Part shown: in pieces, positions 34,607 through 43,344 of the stretch
How positions within the stretch are numbered: the stretch's first letter is position 1
Layout of the letters: every line of letters begins with the position of its first letter
NCBI GenBank assembly: GCA_943912835.1
Contig: CALTVJ010000005.1
Location: 1-49,249, forward strand
Reading direction: 5' to 3'
DNA length: 49,249 bases
Source of the DNA: an uncultured Porphyromonas sp.
GTDB lineage: Bacteria; Bacteroidota; Bacteroidia; Bacteroidales; Porphyromonadaceae
The notes under the pieces: model-generated
The model's database searches: none
Told to the model about the DNA's origin: nothing
What the model saw: the letters and a program-made list of their open reading frames with translations, nothing else
Made by a program: the position numbers and the translations under genes

Positions 34607-36160
34607 CTAGTAAGCGTTTTCGGCTTTGTAGTGTTTGCGAAGGCGTAACAGCTCTGCATGTAGCTCTTTTTGCACCTTTGCTAGTTTGGGGTCATTATAG
34701 CGATTATTCAACTCTTGCGGGTCTGTTTTCAAATCATACAACTCCCAAAAATCTTTTTCTCCATAGAAATGAATCAGCTTATAACGCTTTGTCCTAACAC
34801 CATAATGTCTACGTACATTGTGTTCCCCAGGAAATTCGTAGAAATGGTAATAAAGACTTTGTCTATCCCAATGCTTCGGAGAGGTCTTGCTTCGGAGGAG
34901 AGGTGCGAGAGATACACCTTGCATATCTTCGGGTACCTTAATCCCAGCCAAATCTAAGAATGTCGGAGCGTAGTCTATATTCTGCACCAATTCATTTACA
35001 TCTCCACGTTTATTGAGTCCTTTGGGTAAACGCATCACTAGTGGGGTACGCATAGAGACATCATACATAAATCGCTTGTCAAACCAACCGTTCTCTCCCA
35101 TATAGAACCCTTGGTCACTTGTGTAAACAATCAAGGTATTGTCCAAAAGGTCGTGCTTACGCAAGTAGTCCACCAAACGTCCGATGTTGCGGTCAAGGCT
35201 TGCAATTACCTTAGCATAGTCCCTCAAATAACGCTGGTACTTCCATTCCGCCAGCTCTTTACCCTCGAGAGGTTTAGCCCAAAACTTACGAGCTAATGGC
35301 GCATAGAGACTATCAACCTTCGCTCTCACCTCAGGACGTAAATTTTGATATACTCCATGAGCATACCATTTAGCTAAGCCTTTGATTTCGGGTGCTCCTT
35401 GCAACATTTTAAGGTCGTAGATCATATTCATATCTCTGCTGATACGCATTTCGGCATCCTCAGCAGCAATACGCCCTTTATAGTCGTCATAGAAAGTATT
35501 AGGCAGAGGGAAAGTCGTGTCTTCGTATTTATTAATATCTACGGTGTCAGGCATCCAGATACGATGTGCTGCCTTATGGTGGACAAAAAGCGCAAAAGGT
35601 TTCGTTTTATCACGTTGCTCTAACCAATCAATACTCTTATCCGTAATGATGTTTGTTACATAGCCTCTATGATTTTTTTCTTGAAATCCTCCTTGACCAT
35701 TACTCGTCAAAAATTTTGGATCATAATAGTCGCCTTGACCAGGTAGAATATCCCAATGATCAAAACCCTGTGGCACACCCTCCAAGTGTAGCTTCCCGAT
35801 AAGGGCTGTTTGGTAACCATGTTGCCTAAATACCTTAGGCATCGTTGGTTGGTCTTGATTGAACTGATGCGCATGTTCATTATTGGTTTTACCATTGATG
35901 TGGCTATGTTTACCAGTAAGCATACAAGCTCGACTAGGACCAGAGATAGAGTTCGCCACAAAACTCTCCGTAAAACGCACACCATGTTGAGCTAAGGCAT
36001 CGATATTCGGTGTCGAAACAAAACGCTTATCATAAGCACTGATAAATTGATAAGCGTGGTCATCACTCATTATATAGACGATATTGAGTGGTTTTTGATT
36101 TTGGGCTAAGGCAGAAACACTACCCGCCAAACCCAGTAGAGTTAGAATTTTTCTATTCAT
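34607..36160 (-). CDS. Serine-type sulfatase (S1 family)
   Basis: 517 residues from the ATG at 36160, chosen because a good signal peptide (MNRKILTLLGLAGSVSALAQ) begins there; an upstream ATG at 36187 adds nine residues. Alkaline-phosphatase fold: D33-D34 metal site, then the sulfatase signature S73-G-P-S-R with Ser rather than Cys, followed by LTGKH. DQGFYMGENGWFDKRFMYD carries the distal metal site. A serine-type enzyme needs an anaerobic sulfatase-maturing enzyme encoded elsewhere. Overall similarity (NNEHAHQFN, GKLHLEGVPQGFDHW) recalls N-acetylglucosamine-6-sulfatases of gut Bacteroides; that specificity is inferred. It would pair with the GH20 enzyme in this window. Confidence 0.92.
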   Translation of the reverse strand: MNRKILTLLGLAGSVSALAQNQKPLNIVYIMSDDHAYQFISAYDKRFVSTPNIDALAQHGVRFTESFVANSISGPSRACMLTGKHSHINGKTNNEHAHQFNQDQPTMPKVFRQHGYQTALIGKLHLEGVPQGFDHWDILPGQGDYYDPKFLTSNGQGGFQEKNHRGYVTNIITDKSIDWLEQRDKTKPFALFVHHKAAHRIWMPDTVDINKYEDTTFPLPNTFYDDYKGRIAAEDAEMRISRDMNMIYDLKMLQGAPEIKGLAKWYAHGVYQNLRPEVRAKVDSLYAPLARKFWAKPLEGKELAEWKYQRYLRDYAKVIASLDRNIGRLVDYLRKHDLLDNTLIVYTSDQGFYMGENGWFDKRFMYDVSMRTPLVMRLPKGLNKRGDVNELVQNIDYAPTFLDLAGIKVPEDMQGVSLAPLLRSKTSPKHWDRQSLYYHFYEFPGEHNVRRHYGVRTKRYKLIHFYGEKDFWELYDLKTDPQELNNRYNDPKLAKVQKELHAELLRLRKHYKAENAY

Positions 36161-36220
36161 ATCGTATTGGTATAATAATTTCAACAAATCTTACTTCACT
36201 ATCCAAGCAAATAAACACAC

Positions 36221-36262
36221 GTAGGGTACAGCTTCCACCACTATAAGTGTGCTGTACCCTAC
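36221..36262 (-). terminator. Terminator after the HU-HIG gene
   Basis: Perfect 12-nt arms GTAGGGTACAGC (36221-36232) and its complement (36251-36262) with an 18-nt loop. A GTTTATTT stretch follows in the minus-strand transcript. It lies 10 nt after the HU-like stop and upstream of the sulfatase. Confidence 0.6.
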
Positions 36263-36272
36263 TTCAGCCAAC

Positions 36273-36752
36273 TTAGAGACTATGCCCCTCCGAGCCACTA
36301 GAGCCCCCTCTACGTGAAGGCTCTTCTGAAGACGAAGAGTTGCTGTCTACAACCTCTCCCTCTTTGCTCACACGCTCGAAGCCAATGCCTTTGAGCGAAT
36401 TTTTAAACGCAACTCGTGGAGTAAATACAATACGTGGCTCACGAAGCATTTCTGTTTTGAAATCTTTCTCGTGCTCCACTGCCTGCGAGCTAAACGAGGG
36501 GCGAAATGTCCCTAGCTCGCCACAATCAACAGAGTGCCCCATGCGAGCCAAACGACTAATCGTTGTCGCCACACGACTAAGCACTGCATAAACATCCGCT
36601 TTACCGACTGTAGAATCGTCAGCAACGAACTCAACAAATTGTTCAAAAGAAACTTTTGAACCAAGAACGGGCTTTGCCAAATAGGCGGTTTTGTCTTTCA
36701 ACTTCCCAACTTTCATAAGCTGAGGAGTCAACTTATACCTAAGTTTTGCCAT
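36273..36752 (-). CDS. HU-HIG family DNA-binding protein
   Basis: A 159-residue protein of the Bacteroidetes HU-like family. About 120 residues form the HU fold, with VSFEQFVEFVADDSTVGKADVYAVLSR in the helical part and VDCGELGTFRPSF plus ARIVFTP-type arms (REPRIVFTPRVAFKNSL). A low-complexity tail rich in Ser, Gly and Glu (about 133-159) follows. These proteins are thought to bind DNA like HU; target and role are unknown. The gene is monocistronic, bounded by a terminator and by a remarkable 22-bp repeat array upstream of its predicted promoter. Confidence 0.9.
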   Translation of the reverse strand: MAKLRYKLTPQLMKVGKLKDKTAYLAKPVLGSKVSFEQFVEFVADDSTVGKADVYAVLSRVATTISRLARMGHSVDCGELGTFRPSFSSQAVEHEKDFKTEMLREPRIVFTPRVAFKNSLKGIGFERVSKEGEVVDSNSSSSEEPSRRGGSSGSEGHSL

Positions 36753-36828
36753 AAAAATGGATATTAAATGAAGTTTTAATAACTCACTGATAGAGATATT
36801 ATCTAATTCTCTTATTATCAGCTTAATA

Positions 36829-36836
36829 CAAAAGTA
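36829..36836 (-). promoter_or_regulatory. Predicted -7 element of the HU-HIG gene
   Basis: TACTTTTG on the minus strand matches TAnnTTTG. The predicted start near 36822 gives a leader of about 70 nt. Instead of a TTTG, the -33 position is occupied by the first octamer of the 22-bp repeat array, which suggests control by a bound factor. Confidence 0.5.
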
Positions 36837-36845
36837 GTAAATCAG

Positions 36846-36943
36846 TCGAAAATTTCCACTATAGTAGAAATAAATTTCTAGTATAGTAAAAAAATATTTC
36901 CACTATAGTGAAAATTTATTTCTACTATAGTGGAAATTTTCGA
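36846..36943. repeat. Perfect 32-nt inverted repeat bounding the array
   Basis: Arm 36846-36877 is the exact reverse complement of 36912-36943, with a 34-nt centre. The symmetry axis falls at the junction of repeat units 2 and 3, so the whole array has dyad symmetry. The right arm ends 12 nt from the yidC stop, so the stem could also form in the yidC transcript, although it is very AT-rich. Confidence 0.9.
36851..36938. repeat. Four tandem 22-bp near-palindromic units
   Basis: Four consecutive 22-bp units run 36851-36872, 36873-36894, 36895-36916 and 36917-36938. Each has TTTC or similar, then an octamer, then an A-rich right side. The octamers are ACTATAGT at 36858, 36902 and 36924, and AGTATAGT at 36880, so they start exactly 22 bp apart. 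Each unit is nearly self-complementary over 20 bp. A 22-bp step is about two helical turns, placing the sites on one face of the DNA. There are no spacers, so this is not a CRISPR array. It lies between yidC and the HU-HIG gene. Confidence 0.9.
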
Positions 36944-36955
36944 TGACTTCTGCGC

Positions 36956-38821
36956 CTATTTTTTCTTAGCTTGTTGAGCATTCATTTGCTCTCTTTGCAT
37001 CTTCTCTAGACGCTCCATAAAACTACCGCCTTTTTTCTTTGGCTTCTTCTTATTCTCTTCCATCTGACGTAGTAACTTCTCTTCGTTGATGGTAGCACGG
37101 ATAACGAAGAATTGTATAATCGTTATCAGTGTCGAAATAAAATAATAGTAGCTTAGCCCCGAAGCATTTTGATTGAACATAAAGAAGAACATCACACTCA
37201 TCATATAAGGCATGTAATTCATACCTGCCATCGCATCGTTACCACCCGAACTTTGGGTCATCATATAGCGATTGTAAACGACATTGACGATAGTCATCAG
37301 TAGACAGAATAAACTTATATGATTCCCTAGCAATCCACTTATGATGGGGATATTGAAGTCCCAACTAATCACAGGGTCGTAAGTTGAAAGGTCTGCTGCC
37401 CAAAGGAAGCTTTGCCCTCTCAAATAGATTGACGTTGGGAAATACATATAGAGCGCAATCAAAAAAGGCATTTGCAGTAACATCGGCAAGCAACCACTCA
37501 TCGGGCTAGCACCGACAGAGCTATAGAGTGCCATCGTCTCTTTCTGCTTCTTGAGCATACTTTCTTGATCGTCTTTACCCTCGTACTTCTTATTTATTTC
37601 GTCAACTTGTGGCTTGAGGACACGCATCTTAGCCTGCGAAATCTGACTCTTATATGTAAATGGGAAGAGTATCGTCTTGATGAAAATCGTCAAAATTAAG
37701 ATGATAATACCCCAAGAGCCAATATAATTTTTGAGGAAATCAACAATCGGGATAATAAGCCACTTATTGATACTGCGGAAAATACTCCAACCAAGATACA
37801 CCAAGTGATCTAACTTAAGCTGATCTTTATCGGCAACACCCTCGTCATAAGACTTAAGAATATTGTAATCGTTAGGCCCGAAATAATAAGTAAAGACCGC
37901 AGGTTTAGAAGCATCAAATGCGAAACTTGTTGTCATCGCCATCTTACGGACATAGCCCGTGTAGTCTGGCATAGCTTCGATTTCCATCTTATTCTTCTCA
38001 AACCCACCAAGACGATTGATGAGTACAGAGCTGAAGTATTTATCCTTGAAAGCAAACCAACGCAAAGACTCCTCATGCTCTTGCTCATCTTTACTTCCCG
38101 TTGATAAATCGCTAACATCTCCGTTCTTCTCGGCATAATACAAACCACTGTACTGACCTTCGAACTTATGACTTTGCTCCAACTGAGGTAATAGTAACCT
38201 CCACTCCAAAGACTGCTCTTGACTTGGAGCAAGCACATCGCTTAAATTTTGACCGCTCACGAAGAAGTCTACACGATAGTCGTCTTGATTCAACTTATAA
38301 CTAAAATCAATATGTGCTCTCTCGTTAAGTGGCAAACGCATAATGACTAAGCTGTCCGTAGCCGTCATTAACTCAAATGTTGAGTTTGCCGTATGGATAG
38401 TTTGACCATTCTTTAGCTTGAGTGGTAAGTCGAAGTAGTTATCCTTGTCTTTGAATAGAGCTACTTCTGAAGTTTTATCCGACTCATAACCATCTTTATG
38501 ATTTTTGTACCCCTTAACAATAGCTTGCTTGGGGTAAGCCCCAGAGGTTGAGAGAGTGAGCGCCACTTTGGCATTCTCAATCACAACACTCTTTGCAGGA
38601 CGAGGCTTTTGATACTCTGGAAGATTAGCTAGTGAGACAGAGTCGAGAGTCTGAATATCAGGCGTAGTAGCCTTTTCTTCAGTAAGAACTTGCTCCTTCT
38701 TGAGCAGCTCTTCCTGTTTTTGGGCCTCTGCAATCTGCTCCGCTGTAGGTCTACTAAACCAATTAAAAGCAATGATTAAGGCTCCGATTAAGCCGAAGCC
38801 TATCAAGGTATTTCTATCCAT
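36956..38821 (-). CDS. yidC: Membrane protein insertase YidC
   Basis: 621 residues. N-terminal anchor helix (MDRNTLIGFGLIGALIIAFNW), a Glu/Lys-rich stretch, and the large periplasmic beta-domain (about 75-350). The Oxa1/YidC membrane core follows: WGIIILILTIFIKTILFPFTYKS, MPFLIALYMYFPTSIYLRGQ, later helices. A basic C-terminal tail (KKKPKKKGG) is probably ribosome-binding. It inserts and folds inner-membrane proteins with or without SecYEG. Its ATG immediately follows the pyrG stop. Confidence 0.97.
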   Translation of the reverse strand: MDRNTLIGFGLIGALIIAFNWFSRPTAEQIAEAQKQEELLKKEQVLTEEKATTPDIQTLDSVSLANLPEYQKPRPAKSVVIENAKVALTLSTSGAYPKQAIVKGYKNHKDGYESDKTSEVALFKDKDNYFDLPLKLKNGQTIHTANSTFELMTATDSLVIMRLPLNERAHIDFSYKLNQDDYRVDFFVSGQNLSDVLAPSQEQSLEWRLLLPQLEQSHKFEGQYSGLYYAEKNGDVSDLSTGSKDEQEHEESLRWFAFKDKYFSSVLINRLGGFEKNKMEIEAMPDYTGYVRKMAMTTSFAFDASKPAVFTYYFGPNDYNILKSYDEGVADKDQLKLDHLVYLGWSIFRSINKWLIIPIVDFLKNYIGSWGIIILILTIFIKTILFPFTYKSQISQAKMRVLKPQVDEINKKYEGKDDQESMLKKQKETMALYSSVGASPMSGCLPMLLQMPFLIALYMYFPTSIYLRGQSFLWAADLSTYDPVISWDFNIPIISGLLGNHISLFCLLMTIVNVVYNRYMMTQSSGGNDAMAGMNYMPYMMSVMFFFMFNQNASGLSYYYFISTLITIIQFFVIRATINEEKLLRQMEENKKKPKKKGGSFMERLEKMQREQMNAQQAKKK

Positions 38822-40420
38822 CTATTTTGTTATGATTGCTTTAATAAATCCCATAAACAAAGGATTTGGATTAAGTACTGTAGAACGATACTCGGGGTGG
38901 TACTGCACTCCAATATAGAAATGATGATTGGGCAACTCTACGGTTTCAACTAAGCCTGTATCGGGGTTTTCACCTACGCAAGCCATACCAGCGGCTTCAA
39001 ACTGCTCACGATACTGACTATTAAATTCGAAACGATGTCTGTGTCTTTCTCTGATGAAGTTTGTACCATAGGCTTCGGCAATGCGACTTCCCTTACGAAG
39101 CACGCAATCATAACCACCAAGACGCATCGAGCCGCCCATATCACTAATACTCTTCTGCTCTTCCATAATATCCACGACCTTGTAAGGTGTCTCAGGGTCT
39201 ATCTCCGTAGTATGTGCCTCTTTATAACCTAAAACATTACGCGCAAACTCAATCACCATACATTGCATACCTAGGCATATTCCTAAGGTAGGTATATTGT
39301 TTTCTCGAGTATAACGTAGAGCTTCAAACTTACCATCTATGCCACGAGCACCAAACCCTGGACATACGACAATCCCATCAACCCCTTCCAAAAGAGAAGC
39401 TACATTGTCTGAAGTAATCTTTTCGCTATGAATGCTGATGAGGTTTAGTTTACGCTTATTATAAACTGCAGCTTGCATGAGTGATTCGTCAATAGACTTG
39501 TATGCATCTTGAAGCTCCACATATTTACCAACCAAAGCTACCGTAACAGTCTCTTCGGCTTCCTTTCTTAGGGTTAAGAAACGATTCCACTCAGTTAAAT
39601 CAGGTTGAGCAGCATCCTCTACTCCAACTTTGCGCAAAATGGTTTCATCAAGCTTTTGGTCTAACAGAGCTTGAGGAACTTGATATATCGTAGATACGTC
39701 AACACACTGAACAACAGAATCTGGTGTCACATTACAAAATAGAGCCACCTTACGAAGAATATCTTCCCCTAATTGATGCTCTGTACGCAGTACCAAAACA
39801 TCGGGCTGAATACCAACTTCTTGGAGTTGCTTCACTGAGTGTTGAGTTGGTTTAGTTTTGACTTCACCTGCAGCTGCAATATAAGGGACATAAGTCAAAT
39901 GCACACACAAGCAATTTTTCCCTAACTCCCATTTAAGTTGTCTTACACTCTCTATAAAAGGCAAAGACTCAATATCTCCAACAGTACCTCCAATCTCCGT
40001 AATAACGAAATCATACTTGTACTTCTGTCCAAGTAGTTTGACATTACGTTTAATTTCGTCTGTAATGTGCGGAACAACTTGTACCGTCTTACCTAGATAG
40101 TCTCCACGTCGTTCTTTACGGATCACATTCTGATAGATACGTCCTGTGGTTATATTGTTGGCTCGAGAAGTCTCAATATTCAAGAAACGTTCATAATGCC
40201 CTAAATCCAAATCGGCTTCATGCCCATCTTCTGTAACATAACACTCCCCATGTTCATAGGGGTTAAGTGTTCCTGGATCGATATTGATATAAGGATCAAA
40301 CTTTTGGATTGTTACGCTATAACCTCGAGCTTGCAATAATTTAGCTAGCGAAGCTGCAACAATGCCCTTTCCTAAAGACGAGACTACGCCTCCGGTAACA
40401 AAAATGTACTTAGTTTCCAC
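38822..40420 (-). CDS. pyrG: CTP synthase
   Basis: 532 residues. The N-terminal synthase domain has IFVTGGVVSSLGKGI and QKFDPYINIDPGTLNPYEHGE. The C-terminal class I glutamine amidotransferase domain has the catalytic Cys in LGICLGMQ and the His-Glu pair in QYHPEYRS. It converts UTP to CTP with glutamine as nitrogen donor. It is directly joined to yidC. Confidence 0.98.
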   Translation of the reverse strand: METKYIFVTGGVVSSLGKGIVAASLAKLLQARGYSVTIQKFDPYINIDPGTLNPYEHGECYVTEDGHEADLDLGHYERFLNIETSRANNITTGRIYQNVIRKERRGDYLGKTVQVVPHITDEIKRNVKLLGQKYKYDFVITEIGGTVGDIESLPFIESVRQLKWELGKNCLCVHLTYVPYIAAAGEVKTKPTQHSVKQLQEVGIQPDVLVLRTEHQLGEDILRKVALFCNVTPDSVVQCVDVSTIYQVPQALLDQKLDETILRKVGVEDAAQPDLTEWNRFLTLRKEAEETVTVALVGKYVELQDAYKSIDESLMQAAVYNKRKLNLISIHSEKITSDNVASLLEGVDGIVVCPGFGARGIDGKFEALRYTRENNIPTLGICLGMQCMVIEFARNVLGYKEAHTTEIDPETPYKVVDIMEEQKSISDMGGSMRLGGYDCVLRKGSRIAEAYGTNFIRERHRHRFEFNSQYREQFEAAGMACVGENPDTGLVETVELPNHHFYIGVQYHPEYRSTVLNPNPLFMGFIKAIITK

Positions 40421-40462
40421 TTGTTTTATAGGTCTGTTATTATATTTCCTTCAACAGGAATA

Positions 40463-40470
40463 CAAAGTTA
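40463..40470 (-). promoter_or_regulatory. Possible -7 element of pyrG-yidC
   Basis: TAACTTTG on the minus strand, 42 nt before the pyrG ATG, matches TAnnTTTG. No -33 element stands out. It sits just after the rlmD stop, so pyrG may have its own start in addition to read-through. Confidence 0.35.
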
Positions 40471-40476
40471 GTACTT

Positions 40477-41916
40477 TTATTTTTCGCCACTCATTTCCAA
40501 CAGTGCCACATTCTCTATATGGTGCGTATGAGGGAACATATCTACAGCACGACTTTTAAGAATACGATACCTTCCATCTTCAGTAAGAAGTGCAAGATCT
40601 CTTGCTTGCGTAGCTGGATTACAGCTTACATACACGATACGTTTTGGAGCGGCTCTAAGTATTGTGGCAATCACATCCTCGTGCATACCAGCCCTCGGAG
40701 GATCTGTAATGATGACATCTGGTCTGCCATGCTCCATAATAAAGTCATCTGTCAGAATATCCTTCATGTCTCCTGCATAAAAAAGAGTATTCTCTATTTT
40801 ATTGACTTGGCTATTCAAATGGGCATCTTCTATGGCCTCAGGAACATATTCGATACCCACAACAGAACGAGCTGAAGAGGCTACGAAGTTAGCAATCGTC
40901 CCTGTCCCCGTGTACAAATCGTACACTAATTCGCGTCCCGTAAGACCCGCAAAATCTCTAGCCACTTTGTACAACTCATAAGCTTGATGGCTATTAGTCT
41001 GGTAGAAGCTCTTCGGGCTTATACGAAACTGTAAGCCCTCCATCTCTTCGACAATATACTCTCGCCCACTATGGAGTACAACATTTTGATCTGTTATTGT
41101 GTCATTCGCTTTGGAATTGATGACATAGAGCAATGATGTAATCTCGGGAAATGCCTCTCTCACAGCTTCAAGAAGAGCCACACGAGCACGTTCATCATCG
41201 CGGTAAAATACAAGGACAACCATACACTCACCCAAGCTAGTCGTACGCATCATCAGAGTACGCATAAGCCCTTGCTGTTGTTTGATATCGAAGAATGGGT
41301 AGTCCTCTATCCTCTCTACACAATAAGAACGAACAAATAGACGAATGCGGTCTAGTAATTCGCTTCCCAAATGACACTGATTGATGTCTAAAACTTTATC
41401 AAACATACCCGGGATATGAAAACCTAAACCAGATAAATTTGCCTCTTCTATTGTTTCTGACTTATCTGCAACCTCTTCCGGGAGTAACCAACGTTTATGG
41501 CTGAACGTAAATTCTAATTTATTGCGATATCTCTCAGTTTCTTTAGCTCCTAATATGGGAAGATATTCATCTATCTGAACTTTCCCCAAACGCTCCATAG
41601 CATCTCTGACAATCTGTTCCTTACTACGAAGTTGCTCTACATAAGGGATATGCTGCCACTTACACCCTCCACAATAACCAAAATGAGAACAAATTGGCTC
41701 AACACGTTGCTCCGAAGCTTTATGTAATCTAAGGATCTTACCCTCGATAAAACTTTTCTTCTTCTTTACTACCTGTACATCGCATATATCCCCAGGACAC
41801 GCAAAGGGGACGAAAAGCACTTGCCCATCAATGTGGGCAAGTGCTTTTCCTTCGCTAGCAAGGCTTTCGATGTGTACATCTTCCAGTATAGGAAGACTTC
41901 TTTTTTTGCCTCTCAA
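40477..41916 (-). CDS. rlmD: 23S rRNA (uracil-C5)-methyltransferase, RlmD/RumA family
   Basis: 479 residues. An N-terminal TRAM domain (HIESLASEGKALAHIDGQVLFV) is followed by a Fe-S cluster Cys group (CSHFGYCGGCKWQH). The SAM-dependent core has YDLYTGTGTIANFVA. The catalytic region has ITDPPRAGMH and VSCNPATQARDLALL (nucleophilic Cys). It methylates a uridine in rRNA; the exact position (m5U1939 or similar) is inferred from the family. It follows glmM by 12 nt. Confidence 0.93.
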   Translation of the reverse strand: MRGKKRSLPILEDVHIESLASEGKALAHIDGQVLFVPFACPGDICDVQVVKKKKSFIEGKILRLHKASEQRVEPICSHFGYCGGCKWQHIPYVEQLRSKEQIVRDAMERLGKVQIDEYLPILGAKETERYRNKLEFTFSHKRWLLPEEVADKSETIEEANLSGLGFHIPGMFDKVLDINQCHLGSELLDRIRLFVRSYCVERIEDYPFFDIKQQQGLMRTLMMRTTSLGECMVVLVFYRDDERARVALLEAVREAFPEITSLLYVINSKANDTITDQNVVLHSGREYIVEEMEGLQFRISPKSFYQTNSHQAYELYKVARDFAGLTGRELVYDLYTGTGTIANFVASSARSVVGIEYVPEAIEDAHLNSQVNKIENTLFYAGDMKDILTDDFIMEHGRPDVIITDPPRAGMHEDVIATILRAAPKRIVYVSCNPATQARDLALLTEDGRYRILKSRAVDMFPHTHHIENVALLEMSGEK

Positions 41917-41928
41917 TGCTCTATAATT

Positions 41929-43323
41929 TTACTTAAAAAATGCCAATATAATATTACGATACTCATCAGCTAATTGTTGAGCATCTTCTTTAGTTGTCGC
42001 TTCTGTATAGATACGAATTATAGGTTCTGTATTGCTTCTACGAATATGTACCCACTTATCATGAAAATCTATCTTGACACCATCGACCAAACTAAACTGA
42101 GCTTCAGGAGGAATATTTGCCGCCAAGCGTTCCAATACGAGTTGGGTATCAGTTCTAGGAGGTAGCTCGACCTTTTGTTTACTCATGTGATACTCAGGAT
42201 AGTCTTGTCTCAAAGCACTTACAGACTTCTTCTTTTTGGCCAAAAGAGACAAAAACAAAGCAATTCCAACAAGTGCATCACGTCCATAGTGCAACTCTGG
42301 ATATATCACACCTCCATTCCCTTCTCCTCCGATGAGAGCATCTGTAGCCTTCATCTTAGCAACGACATTGACCTCTCCTACAGCAGCAGCTTCATAACGT
42401 CCACCATGTTTCAAGGTTACATCTCTTAGAGCTCGGGTACTACTTAAGTTTGAAACCGTATTACCTCCTCCATTAAGTTCCAACAAATAGTCTGCAATAG
42501 CCACCAAAGTATACTCCTCTCCAAAGAAATTACCCTGCTCATCCAAGATAGACAGTCTGTCCACGTCTGGGTCTACAACAAATCCGACATCAGCACCTAA
42601 ATCTTTAATCATCCGACTAATATCGCCAAGATTTTCGGGTAGAGGCTCTGGATTATGAGCGAAATTCCCTGTAACATCAGTATATAAGCCGAAGACATGT
42701 TGTACACCTAAGGCTTTAAAGAGTGGAGGTAGAGCTATTGCGCCTACAGAATTCACGCTATCAAAAGCAACTTTAAGGTTAGCTTCTCTAATAGCATCGA
42801 TATCTACCCCTCGAGCACGTACAACCTCAGCTATATGTTCTTCTAAGAACGAACTCTCCTCAAGCATACGCCCCATAGAACCCACCTCAGCAAAAGACAA
42901 ATCCTTACTCTCTGCCAAACGCAAGATTTCCTCTCCTTGAGCTTTACTAATAAACTCACCACGCTCATTTAGCAATTTTAATGCGTTCCATTCTCTAGGG
43001 TTATGACTAGCTGTAATGATGATACCACCATCAGCACGCTTGCCAACTACCGCCATTTCTGTTGTTGGTGTAGTTGCTAACCCTATATCAATGACATCAC
43101 AGCCCATCCCCAGGAGAGAGCCAAGGACTATGTGTTTTATCATTTCACCAGACATACGCGCATCTCGACCCACAACAATACGAGGACGAGCCTTACCTGT
43201 AAACTCACGAGTAAATTGGGCATAAGCGGCAGTAAATTGTGCGGTACTTATAGGGTTTAGTCCCTCTCTCACACCACCTCCAATAGTTCCTCTAATACCT
43301 GAAATAGATTTAATCAGTGTCAT
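41929..43323 (-). CDS. glmM: Phosphoglucosamine mutase
   Basis: A 464-residue alpha-D-phosphohexomutase. SISGIRGTIGG at the start, phosphoserine loop TASHNPREWN (S106), metal loop DPDVDRLSILD, sugar loop GEGNGGVIYP, and phosphate loop RRSNTEPIIRIYTEA. It converts glucosamine-6-phosphate to glucosamine-1-phosphate for UDP-GlcNAc. Bacteroidetes enzymes of this subgroup are annotated as GlmM, although phosphomannomutase-type activity cannot be excluded. It lies between a DUF4827 lipoprotein gene and rlmD. Confidence 0.92.
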   Translation of the reverse strand: MTLIKSISGIRGTIGGGVREGLNPISTAQFTAAYAQFTREFTGKARPRIVVGRDARMSGEMIKHIVLGSLLGMGCDVIDIGLATTPTTEMAVVGKRADGGIIITASHNPREWNALKLLNERGEFISKAQGEEILRLAESKDLSFAEVGSMGRMLEESSFLEEHIAEVVRARGVDIDAIREANLKVAFDSVNSVGAIALPPLFKALGVQHVFGLYTDVTGNFAHNPEPLPENLGDISRMIKDLGADVGFVVDPDVDRLSILDEQGNFFGEEYTLVAIADYLLELNGGGNTVSNLSSTRALRDVTLKHGGRYEAAAVGEVNVVAKMKATDALIGGEGNGGVIYPELHYGRDALVGIALFLSLLAKKKKSVSALRQDYPEYHMSKQKVELPPRTDTQLVLERLAANIPPEAQFSLVDGVKIDFHDKWVHIRRSNTEPIIRIYTEATTKEDAQQLADEYRNIILAFFK

Positions 43324-43344
43324 GTTTTGCAGTCTAGTTTGATA

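Noticed and set aside
36851..36938. Possible CRISPR array
   Set aside because: The 22-bp units are contiguous with no unique spacers, vary in sequence, and no cas genes are near.
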